From: Roseibium sediminis
GTDB taxonomy: Bacteria; Pseudomonadota; Alphaproteobacteria; Rhizobiales; Stappiaceae
Assembly: GCF_008711325.1 (NCBI RefSeq)
Contig: NZ_VXDB01000006.1
Location: 124,001 to 188,000, forward strand
Direction of reading: 5' to 3'
DNA length: 64,000 bases
In this document: in pieces, positions 38,387 to 54,347 of the stretch
Position numbering within the stretch: the first letter of the stretch is position 1
Layout of the letters: each line of letters opens with the position of its first letter
Notes under the pieces: generated by a model
Told to the model about the DNA's origin: nothing
The model's database searches: none
The model's input: only the letters and a program-made list of their open reading frames with translations
Made by a program: the position numbers and the translations under genes

Positions 38387-39352
38387 TCACCGATCCCGGT
38401 GGTGTGCATATCGTTGTTCGATTTCTGCGGCGATCACCGGTGTTGCATCAATCGGGGTGTACCTATCGGTTATAAGCTGTCCGGGAAATGGGTGCAGGAT
38501 ACCGAGTTTTTCAAGTGTTGCCAGAAAGCGATCAATTTTCCGGTGACCGCCGTTTGGATGGAAAACATGTATCGGCGCGCCGCTGACGGCAGCTTCACCG
38601 ATCATGTTTGTTGAATCTGCAGTCACGATAACCGCATCGGCCTTTGCCAGAAACTGCCCCAATGGGTTCTCACCTGTTCCATCCCACAAAAAATGACCAC
38701 CCTTGCCTGCGGTTTTTTGAAGCGCTGTCTCCAGCGGACGCGGGGTTCGTCTTGAGGTGGTAATCATGAAGGATGCACCACCGTTTTCGGCCATTGAACT
38801 CAAGCCCTTGTCGAATCGCTTGAAGTCGTCGGTCGTGTATTGGTGGTGGCGACTGTTGCCGCCAACCAGAACCGCAACTCGCGGAGCTGTCAGGGTGTCA
38901 ATTCTTGGGTCTGGTATGCCGCGTAACTCCTCCAGCCGTTCAACGCTGAAACGGTGAGGCGAGGTCGGAGTGACAAGAACATTGTTGCCGCGCAGCGGGT
39001 CGTGATCCTGCACCCATATGAAGTCGGCGATCCCGGTGCCCGCGCGTGGGTCTTTCAGGCAGACTGTGAAGACCGATCCGTTTGAGGCGCGTTTCAAGTG
39101 GCGCAAGTATCCGACTGCCCGGCGACCCGATGCTATGGCGATATCGGGAAAGGGCGGTGCCAGAGGGCTGTCGGGAGTGCGGGATGATTCGCGTGGGTCC
39201 ACAGGTCCATGTGGAAGAAACCAGGAAAAGGGCGCACGCGGAGCGACAATCTTGCTCTCGATTGTTCCGCCAAGAGCGCGGGCTACACCTTCGCACTGCG
39301 CCAGATCACCGGCCTTTCCATCGGTAATCAGCCAGATTTTGCGGTCTTTCAT
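38387..39352 (-). CDS. ELM1/GtrOC1-family putative nucleoside-diphosphate-sugar epimerase-like protein
   Basis: A 321-residue soluble protein of the mitochondrial-fission ELM1 (DUF1022) family, common in alphaproteobacteria. Visible: WLITDGKAGDLAQCEGVARAL at the N-terminus, IAIASGRRAV, VQDHDPLRGNNVLVT, VAVLVGGNSRHHQY and a late VTADSTNMIGEA segment, which together resemble a GT-B glycosyltransferase fold. ELM1 in plants affects mitochondrial fission; the bacterial role is unknown, perhaps envelope glycan transfer. It precedes trxB on the same strand. Confidence 0.85.
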   Translation of the reverse strand: MKDRKIWLITDGKAGDLAQCEGVARALGGTIESKIVAPRAPFSWFLPHGPVDPRESSRTPDSPLAPPFPDIAIASGRRAVGYLRHLKRASNGSVFTVCLKDPRAGTGIADFIWVQDHDPLRGNNVLVTPTSPHRFSVERLEELRGIPDPRIDTLTAPRVAVLVGGNSRHHQYTTDDFKRFDKGLSSMAENGGASFMITTSRRTPRPLETALQKTAGKGGHFLWDGTGENPLGQFLAKADAVIVTADSTNMIGEAAVSGAPIHVFHPNGGHRKIDRFLATLEKLGILHPFPGQLITDRYTPIDATPVIAAEIEQRYAHHRDR

Positions 39353-39581
39353 GTGAGGAGTCCGGTCTGTGCGAAAATGGGATGACCTATCGTAATGTTT
39401 CCGAAATGCGCCGGAAATTGTTATAGTCTTGCACGATCGCGCAAAAAATCATAATCCGACACCTAATGAGAGCCTGCGAGACGGGAATGCCGGACATTCC
39501 TGCCTTTGGTGGTGGTGCCAGAGCAAGACTGCCAAGGCAAAAGAACCTAATTCACTGTGACGCGGCCCAAAGGAGACGAAT

Positions 39582-40052
39582 TTGAAAGCGCGGCTAGACG
39601 CCATTGATTGGCACATTCTGAAAGAATTGCAACAGGACGGCCGGATGACCAATGTAGAATTGGCCCGGCGTGTTGGAATTTCTGCGCCGCCGTGTCTGCG
39701 TCGTGTCCGCGCGCTGGAAGAGGCCGGTCTGGTCAAGGGGTACCGGACAATCCTCGACGAAAAGCAGCTCGGTTATGACGTAACCGCATTTGCGATGGTT
39801 GGTCTGCACAGCCAGACCGAAGCTGACCTGCTGGGATTCGAGAAGCAGGTGGCAGGCTGGAAGCTGGTTCGTGAAAGCTACATGTTGTCAGGCGAAGTGG
39901 ATTTCCTGCTGAAGTGCGTGGCTCCCGACCTGCAAACACTGCAGAATTTCATCATCAGCGAACTGACCGCAGCTCCGAATGTCGACAGTGTCCGAACCGC
40001 TCTGACCATTCGCAAGACCAAGGACCTTCCGATCGTTCCGATCGACGAATAG
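39582..40052 (+). CDS. Lrp/AsnC-family transcriptional regulator
   Basis: A 156-residue regulator with an N-terminal HTH (LDAIDWHILKELQQDG ... VELARRVGISAPPCLRRV) and a C-terminal RAM/AsnC sensor domain with SGEVDFLLKC and ISELTAAPNVDSVRT. It probably forms an octamer that binds an amino acid. The start is TTG at 39582, with AAGGAG seven bases before it; no ATG fits. It runs divergently from the ELM1-trxB-lsrB group. In related genomes a similar Lrp gene neighbours trxB, so regulation of that group is possible. Confidence 0.9.
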   Translation: MKARLDAIDWHILKELQQDGRMTNVELARRVGISAPPCLRRVRALEEAGLVKGYRTILDEKQLGYDVTAFAMVGLHSQTEADLLGFEKQVAGWKLVRESYMLSGEVDFLLKCVAPDLQTLQNFIISELTAAPNVDSVRTALTIRKTKDLPIVPIDE

Positions 40053-40147
40053 GCTTTGCTCATCCGGCTTTGATGTAAACCTGATGATTGCGCCCGCGGC
40101 CAGAAAATGCTGCGGGACGGGCGATCATTACAGGCACCGGCCTTTTC

Positions 40148-40606
40148 TCAGGATATCGGCTTCAGGCGACGCTTTAAACGGCGGATCAGTCGAATGTCGT
40201 TGAGGGCCTTGGCGACCAGTGTGAAGCCAACTGCCAGAAACAGGCACTTGAAGATCGCAACTGCAGGAAGGGGCAAGTCATACACATAGGTGTTGAGGAC
40301 CGGGTCAATGCCTTCTGCCCCTGTATAGAGACGGTTCTTGACCACGTCCTTGTAACTTGACCCGCTGTCGATCACGCCACTCTTCAGATAGGACAGCCCG
40401 TAGACAAGCCCCATCACCACAGCGCTCACGGCGCTGAGGGCGAAGAACATTCGTATGGCGAAGGTGACGGCTCGTTCGTGGCGCAGGACAAGGCGCTTGA
40501 AAATGCCCCGTGCTCTGGGAGGGAGGCCAAAAAACTCCCAACCCCTGTAAATCCAGAGAGGGACAGCCAGCACGAAAAACAACAAAATCAGAACACTGAA
40601 AACCAT
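40148..40606 (-). CDS. Predicted membrane protein, unknown function
   Basis: A 152-residue protein with three predicted transmembrane helices (VFSVLILLFFVLAVPLWIY, FAIRMFFALSAVSAVVMGLV, AIFKCLFLAVGFTLVAKAL), a periplasmic loop of about 40 residues between helices 2 and 3, and a strongly basic C-terminus (RRLKRRLK). I do not recognise the family. It follows greA on the same strand, separated by an inverted repeat (AACGCTTG...CAAGCGTT, 40617-40663). Confidence 0.6.
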   Translation of the reverse strand: MVFSVLILLFFVLAVPLWIYRGWEFFGLPPRARGIFKRLVLRHERAVTFAIRMFFALSAVSAVVMGLVYGLSYLKSGVIDSGSSYKDVVKNRLYTGAEGIDPVLNTYVYDLPLPAVAIFKCLFLAVGFTLVAKALNDIRLIRRLKRRLKPIS

Positions 40607-40616
40607 CTTCGACCCA

Positions 40617-40663
40617 AACGCTTGCTCAATTTCCGGTAATCTAACCGGTTTTGAACAAGCGTT
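40617..40663. repeat. Inverted repeat between greA and the membrane-protein gene
   Basis: Outer arms AACGCTTG and CAAGCGTT surround a second stem CCGGT/ACCGG. It might act as a terminator for greA on the minus strand, but no T-run follows. Confidence 0.5.
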
Positions 40664-40695
40664 AAAGGCGAACTATTACGAACTACACCAGCCGA

Positions 40696-41169
40696 TTAAA
40701 CGTATTCGACATTGGTAATTTCGTAAGCGCGGGCACCGCCCGGTGCGGCAACTTCCACGCTGTCTCCGATTGTCTTGCCGATAAGGGCACGAGCGATCGG
40801 GGAGGAAATGGAGATCTTGTTCTTCTTCACGTCGGCTTCAACTTCGCCGACGATCATGTATTTCTTGTCTTCTTCGGTATCCTCATCAACCAGAGATACC
40901 GTCGCACCAAATTTGACCACTTCGCCGGACATCTTGGAAACGTCTATCACCTCGGCCCGGGACAGTTTGTCTTCGAGTTCGGCAATTCGGCCCTCGTTGT
41001 GGCTCTGCGCTTCCTTGGCCGCGTGATATTCGGCATTTTCCGACAAGTCACCATGAGCACGTGCTTCGGCAATCGCCTCCACGATGCGCGGGCGCTCGAC
41101 GGACGTGCGTTGCTTCAATTCATCCTGAAGCATCACATAGCCGGTTGTCGTCATCGGCACTTTTTCCAT
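40696..41169 (-). CDS. greA: Transcription elongation factor GreA
   Basis: GreA enters the RNA polymerase secondary channel and triggers cleavage of backtracked transcripts. The 157-residue protein has the N-terminal antiparallel coiled coil with [25 protein letters not shown], whose acidic tip (Asp-Leu-Ser-Glu-Asn) coordinates the catalytic magnesium, and a C-terminal FKBP-like domain ending [19 protein letters not shown]. Normal length. The start MEKVPMT matches the family. It lies downstream of carB, separated by a strong carB terminator. Confidence 0.97.
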   Translation of the reverse strand: MEKVPMTTTGYVMLQDELKQRTSVERPRIVEAIAEARAHGDLSENAEYHAAKEAQSHNEGRIAELEDKLSRAEVIDVSKMSGEVVKFGATVSLVDEDTEEDKKYMIVGEVEADVKKNKISISSPIARALIGKTIGDSVEVAAPGGARAYEITNVEYV

Positions 41170-41220
41170 GGGTCTCAGACCTTCAGGTTATTGGGCCCTC
41201 CTTCTCAGGGGCCGCGGAAT

Positions 41221-41261
41221 AAAAAAATAGACCAGCCGGGAAAGGAGCTACCTTTCCCGGC
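41221..41261 (-). terminator. Rho-independent terminator after carB
   Basis: On the minus strand GCCGGGAAAGG/CCTTTCCCGGC forms an 11-bp perfect stem with a TAGCT-type loop, then GGTCTATTTTTTTATT. It lies 22 bases past the carB stop. Confidence 0.85.
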
Positions 41262-41282
41262 CGGACTTTGCACATTCTAACC

Positions 41283-44645
<3,363 letters not shown>

Positions 44646-44829
44646 CAGGGCTCGCAGCGGCCGTTTCGGAGTTCAGGCGTGACAGGGCCTGCCGGTCCGG
44701 CTCGTTCCAGTTGGGTGACAATGTTGGCTGAGCGCGTCTTATAGGCAAAAGGGACTGGTGTGGGAACCCCGCTATGTCACCAAACTTGGATTTGTTTCAG
44801 TTTTTGCGGAAAGCGGGCCGTGAAGGGCG

Positions 44830-45105
44830 TTATCCGGCGCCCGTTTCCTCTGTGGAATGGGTGGGCGAGCGCCCGTCAAAGTCGCGGATGCCGTTGGAGA
44901 GGGCGTAACAGGCCAGGCGGATGGATTTCGGGATTTCCACAGGCCGCCCGTCGCGATTCCCCTTCTCGTAGTACTGGATCATCCGCTTCTTCAGCCCCAG
45001 TTGTTCGGCTGCTTCCTTTTGCTTGAGCCCAAGCGCGCGCCGCCATTCTCGGAATTGCTCGGCACTCATGACCGGTTCTTTCTTGGACTTTTTGGTTTCT
45101 GCCAT
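44830..45105 (-). CDS. Small XRE-like helix-turn-helix protein
   Basis: A 91-residue protein with one Cro/C1-type HTH: SAEQFREWRRALGLKQKEAAEQLGLKKRMIQYYEKG, followed by IPKSIRLACYALSNGI. No dimerisation or sensor domain follows. It could be an antitoxin or a regulator, but no toxin gene is adjacent. Start chosen at MAETKKS; a later MSAEQF is possible. It lies upstream of carB in opposite-direction context across a short gap, next to a long AT-rich non-coding stretch. Confidence 0.7.
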   Translation of the reverse strand: MAETKKSKKEPVMSAEQFREWRRALGLKQKEAAEQLGLKKRMIQYYEKGNRDGRPVEIPKSIRLACYALSNGIRDFDGRSPTHSTEETGAG

Positions 45106-45992
45106 GCCACGCAGCTGCCTTGGTTCCGTGTTCTCGGGGTCTTCTTCGTCACTTCCAGTTATGCACAGTAGAAATCCAAACAGGGGAGGTCTGTCAATTC
45201 GGGGATGCACTGAGTGCAGTCCAAGTGTTCGTTCGTCGAAGACGCTGAGGAATTCTACCTATTCAAGTTCGGTGTCTCAGGGGGAGGAGAGCAGGAAAAT
45301 TGATCCGAAGAGAAAATTTTTTGATCGATGTGAATTTTTGCGCTCAGTTCGCAAGGCACATGGAAATCGCCAATGCGAATTGTCTCTGTAGGTGATTCGT
45401 TCTGTCGAAAATTTCACTGTTGATTTACGAATGTTAACGGAATACCTGTGCGTCAGTCGAACTAAATTAAAAATTGTATTTTTTGCTTATATACATCCGT
45501 ATTTTTTACATTGCGAATCTAAGCTTTGGGCTCCGTTGCGTTAGATTTCTCCTATTAGTAAGTATCATTTTTTTCAACTACCAGAGAATGACTATGCCGT
45601 ATTCCTGATGTATAAATTATCGATAATAAATATATGTAGTACAACTTTAGTTCTTCTGGTTCTTTGCGGTGGTTTTATTGGGTGCTTGTTTTAGATTTTT
45701 TAAGGAGACGAACTTAGAAGTGCTCTAGGGAATGCGGGAAATTTTCCGCAGTTTCGCAAAAAAAGCAAAAAAATCTAAAAGAAAGTGCGATTATTAACGC
45801 TGGAATAGTAGCAAAGTGACATCTATGTGATGTAAATAGCTTGTGGTGCTTCGCTCCCATCGCGGGAGGGAAGGGCCAAAAGGCAGCGATTTCGGCATGT
45901 GGGGCCGGAGGGCAAGGTATTAGGTGGGTTTACCTTCCCGAAGGCGTCGAGGTCGTTGTGAATAACCAAAACGAAAACGATCGGGCAAGAAA
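45106..45992. other. Long AT-rich non-coding region
   Basis: An 887-base stretch without a credible gene on either strand. It is markedly AT-rich in 45400-45800, with many short A/T runs. A ribosome-site-like AAGGAG at about 45700 has no frame behind it, and GCGGGAAATTTTCCGC near 45737 is an imperfect palindrome. Promoters for the flanking XRE and MerR genes must lie at its ends. It may hold a small RNA or be acquired DNA. Confidence 0.6.
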
Positions 45993-46436
45993 ATGAATAG
46001 TATTGCAACAAAGATGGTGGTGGTTCCGGATATCGCGGGCCCTGTTACCAACGTTACCGAAGACGAGCAGATTCTGGCGATTTCCGAAATGTCGGAACTC
46101 TTTGACGTCACTCTGCGCACTCTTCGCTTTTATGAGGAAAAGGGTCTGCTGAACCCGGTGCGCCGTGGAGCTCGCCGCTTCTATGCTCCGAAGGACGTGG
46201 CTCGCATGCGGGTGATCCTTCAGGCGAAGAAGATCGGTCTGACCCTTGCCGAGATCCGTCACGTGATCAAGCTGGTTGAGAGCAATGCTCCGAAAGATGC
46301 ACAGTACACCGAGCTGCGGAATATCTGTGCCAGCCAGCAGGAACTCCTGATGGAACAGAAGGCCGCACTCGACGAGCAGGTCGAAGAGGTCAACGGTATC
46401 CTCAGTGCTTTTGAAGAATTGATCGCCAAGCACTGA
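45993..46436 (+). CDS. MerR-family transcriptional regulator
   Basis: A 147-residue regulator. Residues about 30-100 form the MerR DNA-binding domain: ISEMSELFDVTLRTLRFYEEKGLL, RRFYAPKDVARMRVIL, then IGLTLAEIRHVI. A C-terminal coiled coil follows (about 105-145) without the cysteine cluster of metal-sensing members, so it is not a metal regulator. Its target is unknown. It is followed by a strong terminator facing carA. Confidence 0.9.
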   Translation: MNSIATKMVVVPDIAGPVTNVTEDEQILAISEMSELFDVTLRTLRFYEEKGLLNPVRRGARRFYAPKDVARMRVILQAKKIGLTLAEIRHVIKLVESNAPKDAQYTELRNICASQQELLMEQKAALDEQVEEVNGILSAFEELIAKH

Positions 46437-46461
46437 TTTCAGTTCTTGTACCTGCCTTGAA

Positions 46462-46495
46462 AACCGGCGCCCAGCCATCTGGGCGCCGGTTTTTC
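46462..46495 (+). terminator. Rho-independent terminator after merR-like gene
   Basis: AACCGGCGCCCAG pairs with CTGGGCGCCGGTT around CCAT, followed by TTTTC. Confidence 0.9.
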
Positions 46496-46517
46496 ATTGT
46501 TGGGTGTCCGGTAGATG

Positions 46518-46542
46518 AAAAAAGGCCGCCCGATGGGCGGCC
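46518..46542 (-). terminator. Rho-independent terminator after carA
   Basis: On the minus strand GGCCGCCC/GGGCGGCC encloses ATC and is followed by six T. It lies 35 bases after the carA stop. Confidence 0.85.
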
Positions 46543-46576
46543 CTGATGTCAGAGTGATAGATAGACTTTATCAGGA

Positions 46577-47764
46577 TCAGGCTGCAGCGGCCTTTGTGTC
46601 CCTCATGAGGTCCGTAAAGCGACGGAACAGGTAATGGCTGTCACGCGGGCCTGGAGACGCTTCCGGGTGGTACTGAACGGAGAAGGCCGGCTTGCTCTTG
46701 TGGCGCAGGCCGCAGTTCGATCCGTCAAACAGCGACACGTGCGTTTGTTCCACATCAGAGGGAAGGCTGTCCGCATCCACGGCAAAGCCATGGTTCATGG
46801 ATGTGATTTCCACCTTGCCCGTCGTGTGATCAAACACGGGATGGTTTGCACCATGGTGGCCCTGATGCATCTTGACGGTCGTTCCGCCAAGGGCAAGCGC
46901 CAGCATCTGATGGCCGAGGCAAATGCCGAAGGTCGGGATGCCCTTTTCTACGACGGCCTTGATGGTGCTGAGTGCATATTCGCCGGTTGCTGCCGGATCG
47001 CCCGGTCCGTTGGACAGGAATACGCCATCCGGGTTGTGCTTGAGAACATCTTCGGCAGTTGCCGTTGCCGGCAGAACGGTTACATCACATCCAGCGTCCG
47101 TCAGAAGGCGGAGAATGTTGCGTTTTACGCCAAAATCCAGCGCGACAACCTTGAAGTCCCGTGGTTCGCCGGTTGAGTAACCTGTGCCCCACTCCCAGGT
47201 CTTTTCGTGCCAGGGATGGGCCTGCGTTGTGGAAACGCCCTTGGCAAGGTCCATGCCTTCAAGGCCCGGCCATTCAGCGGCCTTCTTCTTGAGGGCGTCG
47301 AGATCGAACTTGCCTTCCGGGTTGTGCACGATCACCGCATTCGGAACGCCCTGTTCGCGAATGAGGGAGGTCAGGGCACGTGTGTCCACGCCGCAGATGG
47401 CAACGAGGTTTCTAGCCTTCAGCCATTCGTCCAGATGACGGCTGGCGCGGTAGTTTGCCGGATTGGTGATGTCGGTCGCCAGAACAGCGCCACGGATACC
47501 GCTCTCGGCCGCCATGTTGACGGTCTCGATATCTTCGTCGTTCGTTCCTACATTGCCGATATGTGGAAAAGTGAAGGTTATGATTTGTCCGGCATAGGAT
47601 GGGTCTGTCAGGATTTCCTGGTAGCCGGTCATGGCAGTGTTGAAGCAGACTTCGCCGACCGCTTCGCCTGTTGCGCCAAGGCCGTAACCTTCGATGATAC
47701 GGCCATCGGCCAGCACAAGAAGGGCGGTCGCCGGTTGCGTGGACCATGCGTCTGCAGTCGTCAT
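46577..47764 (-). CDS. carA: Carbamoyl-phosphate synthase small subunit
   Basis: CarA hydrolyses glutamine and feeds ammonia to CarB. The 395-residue protein has an N-terminal CPSase domain (LLVLADGRIIEGYGLG, GYQEILTDPSY) and a C-terminal class I glutamine amidotransferase domain with the nucleophile in GICLGHQ (near residue 280) and the His/Glu pair in YHPEASPGP (near 370). ATG at 47764 starts MTTADAWS; the 43-codon extension upstream is not family-like. It is divergent from yqeY-dnaG-rpoD, a common alphaproteobacterial order. Confidence 0.97.
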   Translation of the reverse strand: MTTADAWSTQPATALLVLADGRIIEGYGLGATGEAVGEVCFNTAMTGYQEILTDPSYAGQIITFTFPHIGNVGTNDEDIETVNMAAESGIRGAVLATDITNPANYRASRHLDEWLKARNLVAICGVDTRALTSLIREQGVPNAVIVHNPEGKFDLDALKKKAAEWPGLEGMDLAKGVSTTQAHPWHEKTWEWGTGYSTGEPRDFKVVALDFGVKRNILRLLTDAGCDVTVLPATATAEDVLKHNPDGVFLSNGPGDPAATGEYALSTIKAVVEKGIPTFGICLGHQMLALALGGTTVKMHQGHHGANHPVFDHTTGKVEITSMNHGFAVDADSLPSDVEQTHVSLFDGSNCGLRHKSKPAFSVQYHPEASPGPRDSHYLFRRFTDLMRDTKAAAA

Positions 47765-48006
47765 GTCTTGTATCCAGGTGTTGTTGGTGCCATCATGCGC
47801 TGCAGATAAGGGCAACTTAAACGGAAGAAAGCCGCGCCGAGCTGTCTGCATTAAGCGCGGGACTCTATGGGAAGTATGCAAAATCGTCAACACGGTTCCC
47901 TTTAAAAAAATGCTTTCAATTTCAATGACTTGTCTGTAGTGAGCTTTCGGCGCGTTTTTTGCGCGCCCAACTTGGTGCTCCGAATTCGATCGGGCAGGAA
48001 ATGAGT

Positions 48007-48492
48007 ATGCGCGAAAAAATCACTGCGGCCCTCAAGGCTGCACAGGATGATGAAGACAAACGCCGGATGGCCACGCTGCGCTTGGTGCAGATGGCGATCA
48101 AGGACCGGGATGCTGCTGCTCGCGAGAACGGGCGGGACGGTGTTTCCGAAGACGATGTTCTTGAGATCCTGCAGAAAATGGTTCGCCAGCGTGACCAGTC
48201 TGCTGCCGAGTTCGAAGAGGCGGGCCAGCTGGACCGTGCAGAACAGGAGCGGTTGGAGCGCAGCATCATCAGCGAGTTCCTGCCGACGCAGATCGATGAT
48301 GCCGAGATGCGCGCGATTTGCGAGGCCACGCTGCGGGACATCGACGCTCATGGTCTTCGGGATATCGGGCGCTGCATGTCTACGCTCAAGGAAAGATACC
48401 CGGGGCAGATGGATTTCGTTCAGGCGTCCTGTCTGGTGAAGGACCTTCTGAAGTCTTCCGCACCTGAGGCTCGGGCCGCAGCAAAGTCCTGA
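48007..48492 (+). CDS. GatB/YqeY domain-containing protein
   Basis: A 161-residue protein of the YqeY family, which shares the tail domain of the GatB tRNA amidotransferase subunit. Visible: MREKITAALKAAQDDEDKRR, an LRLVQMAIKDRD helix, IISEFLPTQIDD and a final DIGRCMSTLKERYPGQMDF. Its role is uncertain; tRNA binding is inferred from GatB. I choose ATG at 48007, six bases after AGGAA; the ATG at 48001 sits directly on it. It lies 165 bases ahead of dnaG in the same direction. Confidence 0.9.
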   Translation: MREKITAALKAAQDDEDKRRMATLRLVQMAIKDRDAAARENGRDGVSEDDVLEILQKMVRQRDQSAAEFEEAGQLDRAEQERLERSIISEFLPTQIDDAEMRAICEATLRDIDAHGLRDIGRCMSTLKERYPGQMDFVQASCLVKDLLKSSAPEARAAAKS

Positions 48493-48656
48493 CACGAGGC
48501 CGATTTCCACAGCCTTTGGGGTTCTGCAAAGAGCCTTGCCCCGGCCCACTTAGCGGCTCGGGAGGGGTGTGTTATTGATGGAAGATCGCAGGGACCGTCT
48601 GCTGCCTGCTGAATCCAAACCCTTATGTGGACGCTCTCCACAAGGTTCATGCCGTA

Positions 48657-50636
48657 ATGCGTTTTGATAACCGCCTTCTCGATGAAATCCGTGCCCGGCT
48701 CAGTCTGTCCGATATTGTCGGTCGCCGGGTGACGTGGGATCGGCGCAAGACGCAGCCGGGTAAGGGCGATTATTGGGCCTGCTGCCCGTTCCATCAGGAA
48801 AAAAGCCCGAGTTTTCACGTCGATGATCGCCGCAACCGCTACAAGTGTTTCGGGTGCGGAGCGTCAGGGGATCATTTTCGATTTCTCACCGATACGGAAG
48901 GCCTGAGTTTTCCCGAGGCAGTCGAGCGGCTTGCTAATCAGGCAGGGGTTGCCCTACCTGCTCCCGATCCTCAGGCAGCGCGCCGGGAAAAGAAACGGGC
49001 CGGTCTTGCCGAGGTGTGCGAGATGGCGGCCCGGTTCTTCCAGATGGAGTTCTCGGCTCCGCGCGGCGAACAGGCTCGCTCCTATGCGCTTCGGCGTGGC
49101 TTTGCTCCCGCGACGCTTGCCGAGTTTCGCTTCGGATATGCTCCTGACAGCCGGGATGCGCTGAAGCGGTACCTTGCGACCCAGGATGTTCCGGAAGAGG
49201 TGATGGTAGAAGCCGGCCTCCTCATCAAGCCGGACAATGGCCGCCCGTCCTATGATCGTTTCCGCGGCCGGTTGATGATCCCCATTCAGGACGAGAGGGG
49301 GAGGGTTGTTGCCTTTGGCGGGCGAACGCTTGATCCCGATGGCCAGCCGAAATACCTGAACTCCCCCGAGACGCCGCTCTTTCACAAGGGTGTCATGCTC
49401 TTCAATGCCCACAGGGCCCGTGAACCGGCCTTTCAGGCTGGGCGTGCGGTTGTGGTGGAAGGGTATCTTGATGCCATAGCCCTGGCTCAGGCAGGGATCA
49501 CTCACGTGGTTGCAACGCTCGGAACTGCGTTTACGGAAGAACAGGTGCTGCGTCTGTGGAAGTTTGCCGCAGAGCCGGTTGTCTGTTTTGACGGCGATTC
49601 TGCGGGCATATCGGCGGCGCACCGGGCGATCGATCGCATCTTCCCGGTTCTCAAGAGCGGTTATTCCTTCCAGTTCTGCTTCCTGCCCGATGGCATGGAT
49701 CCCGATGACCTCATTCAAAAACAGGGTGTTGCCGGGTTCGAGACACAGGTCGCACAGGCCCAGTCGCTCTTCGATGTGGTCTGGGATCGGGAGGTGTCCG
49801 TCGCGCAACTGGATACGCCGGAACGCAAGGCAGCACTGGAAAAGCGGTTCGATGATCTGATCGAGACGATCCGTGATCCAAGGGTCAAGCGGCGTTACCA
49901 GCTGGATCTGAAATTTCGGCTGTCGAACCTTTTCTTTGAACAAGCCCGTCAGGGGCGGTCTGGTGGCACCAAGGGTGGTGGCGGACGTTTTGACAAGCCT
50001 GCAGCGACCGGACGGGCTCCCTCTCCTGATACACCGCTCTACGGCACGGAACGGCTGGTTTGCGGCCTTGGCGTCAAGTATCCGCAATTTCTGGACCGGC
50101 ATCTGGAGCGGGTTTCTGCGCTGGAGTTCTCCGAACCGCTCCACCAACGCTTCAACGATGCCATCTGTGCTCTTGTCAGCGATCTTGAACATACGCCGGT
50201 CTCCGGCCTTGTGGCGGGACTGGACGAGCCGCTGCGGCAATTGATGAGCGAAGTCGTGGGACTGGGGCAGGTGTCCGATGACGCCCCTGCGTCGCGCCAT
50301 GGAGCATTCTCTGCCCTTGCCCAGAGGTTTCCGCTTTTAAAGACCCATCCGCCGGAAGATTTCGTTGAGGCCGCTTATCTGCACTTCCTTGATGTTCTTG
50401 AGCTCAAGAAGCTGGAGCGCGAACTTGAGCGCGAAATGGAAGCGGCAGAAACGGAACTGGACGAAGCCTCCTGGCAGCGCATGCAAGCGGTGACACAGGA
50501 TCTGTCGCGGCGGCGGGAGGAATGCGCCCGCGAGGAAGCGGAATTGGCAGAGCGTGCCAAGAAAATCCGCGCAGCTCCGGTTGGCGCGGCACCTGCGCCG
50601 GCATCGCCGCAATCGCCCGAGATGCGGACCGGGTGA
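48657..50636 (+). CDS. dnaG: DNA primase
   Basis: DnaG synthesises RNA primers at the replication fork. The 659-residue protein has a CHC2 zinc domain at about 41-68 (CCPFHQEKSPSF, YKCFGCGASGD), an RNA polymerase core with TOPRIM motif at about 265-350 (VVVEGYLDAIAL with catalytic Glu, CFDGDSAG with the paired Asp), and a C-terminal helicase-binding region rich in Glu and Ala with a coiled-coil tail. I use ATG at 48657; the GTG ten codons upstream is less likely. It precedes rpoD, the standard macromolecular-synthesis arrangement. Confidence 0.97.
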   Translation: MRFDNRLLDEIRARLSLSDIVGRRVTWDRRKTQPGKGDYWACCPFHQEKSPSFHVDDRRNRYKCFGCGASGDHFRFLTDTEGLSFPEAVERLANQAGVALPAPDPQAARREKKRAGLAEVCEMAARFFQMEFSAPRGEQARSYALRRGFAPATLAEFRFGYAPDSRDALKRYLATQDVPEEVMVEAGLLIKPDNGRPSYDRFRGRLMIPIQDERGRVVAFGGRTLDPDGQPKYLNSPETPLFHKGVMLFNAHRAREPAFQAGRAVVVEGYLDAIALAQAGITHVVATLGTAFTEEQVLRLWKFAAEPVVCFDGDSAGISAAHRAIDRIFPVLKSGYSFQFCFLPDGMDPDDLIQKQGVAGFETQVAQAQSLFDVVWDREVSVAQLDTPERKAALEKRFDDLIETIRDPRVKRRYQLDLKFRLSNLFFEQARQGRSGGTKGGGGRFDKPAATGRAPSPDTPLYGTERLVCGLGVKYPQFLDRHLERVSALEFSEPLHQRFNDAICALVSDLEHTPVSGLVAGLDEPLRQLMSEVVGLGQVSDDAPASRHGAFSALAQRFPLLKTHPPEDFVEAAYLHFLDVLELKKLERELEREMEAAETELDEASWQRMQAVTQDLSRRREECAREEAELAERAKKIRAAPVGAAPAPASPQSPEMRTG

Positions 50637-51049
50637 GGGTTTGTGGCCCCGATTCCTGATAAAAATTAACAAATCTGGTTGACCCGGTGCGAATCACACT
50701 TGCGAATCCCAAACGTCGAGCTAAATAGACACTTGCAGCACAAACGCGCCGCGACGACATGATGATCGGCGGCAACAGTCTTTCTGGCTGCTAGAATCCG
50801 GATGCAAGCGGGCGAGCGCTAAGATGCGCGGGCGCGATTGGGACACGTGTGCAGGAATTCGCCATGGAATTGGCGAAAGCGATGGCACGGTTAATTTGGA
50901 CTTAAGGGACACAGCTTAAAACCCGAATCAGGAATCAATTTCCGATGCATGGCGACGCGGGCAACCGTTGTGCGCCGAAGCGGGTCGGGTGGAAGCAATT
51001 TGGGGCGCGCCACGGCTGCACATGGGCAGTCGTGATTTTGGAGCACAAT
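50637..51049. other. rpoD leader and promoter region
   Basis: A 413-base gap between dnaG and rpoD. It holds a CtrA-type motif (50891-50905) and a TTGACC sequence at 50679 that could serve as a -35 element. An in-frame start at 50945 is rejected. rpoD probably has its own promoter here. Confidence 0.55.
50891..50905. promoter_or_regulatory. CtrA-type site TTAA-N7-TTAA before rpoD
   Basis: TTAATTTGGACTTAA matches the CtrA consensus exactly and lies 145-159 bases before the rpoD start. Regulation of the primary sigma factor by CtrA would be unexpected, so this needs DNA-binding evidence. Confidence 0.4.
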
Positions 51050-53047
<1,998 letters not shown>

Positions 53048-53071
53048 GAGCTGCTGAGCAGTCCAAAAAGA

Positions 53072-53097
53072 AAACCCGGCCATTGTGCCGGGTTTTT
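53072..53097 (+). terminator. Rho-independent terminator after rpoD
   Basis: AAACCCGGC pairs with GCCGGGTTT around CATTGT, followed by TTTTTG. Confidence 0.9.
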
Positions 53098-53129
53098 GTT
53101 TTGGCTGCCATTTGGCCGTAATTTTCGGT

Positions 53130-54275
<1,146 letters not shown>

Positions 54276-54347
54276 GCTTGTTTCACAGCGTAGACAACGC
54301 CATCGGTCAACCTGGGTTTTGAACAAATTGTCGCATCTTTTGAATGC

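Noticed and set aside
44830..45105. Toxin-antitoxin pair around the XRE-like protein
   Set aside because: No toxin-sized gene lies on either side; the neighbours are carB and a non-coding stretch.
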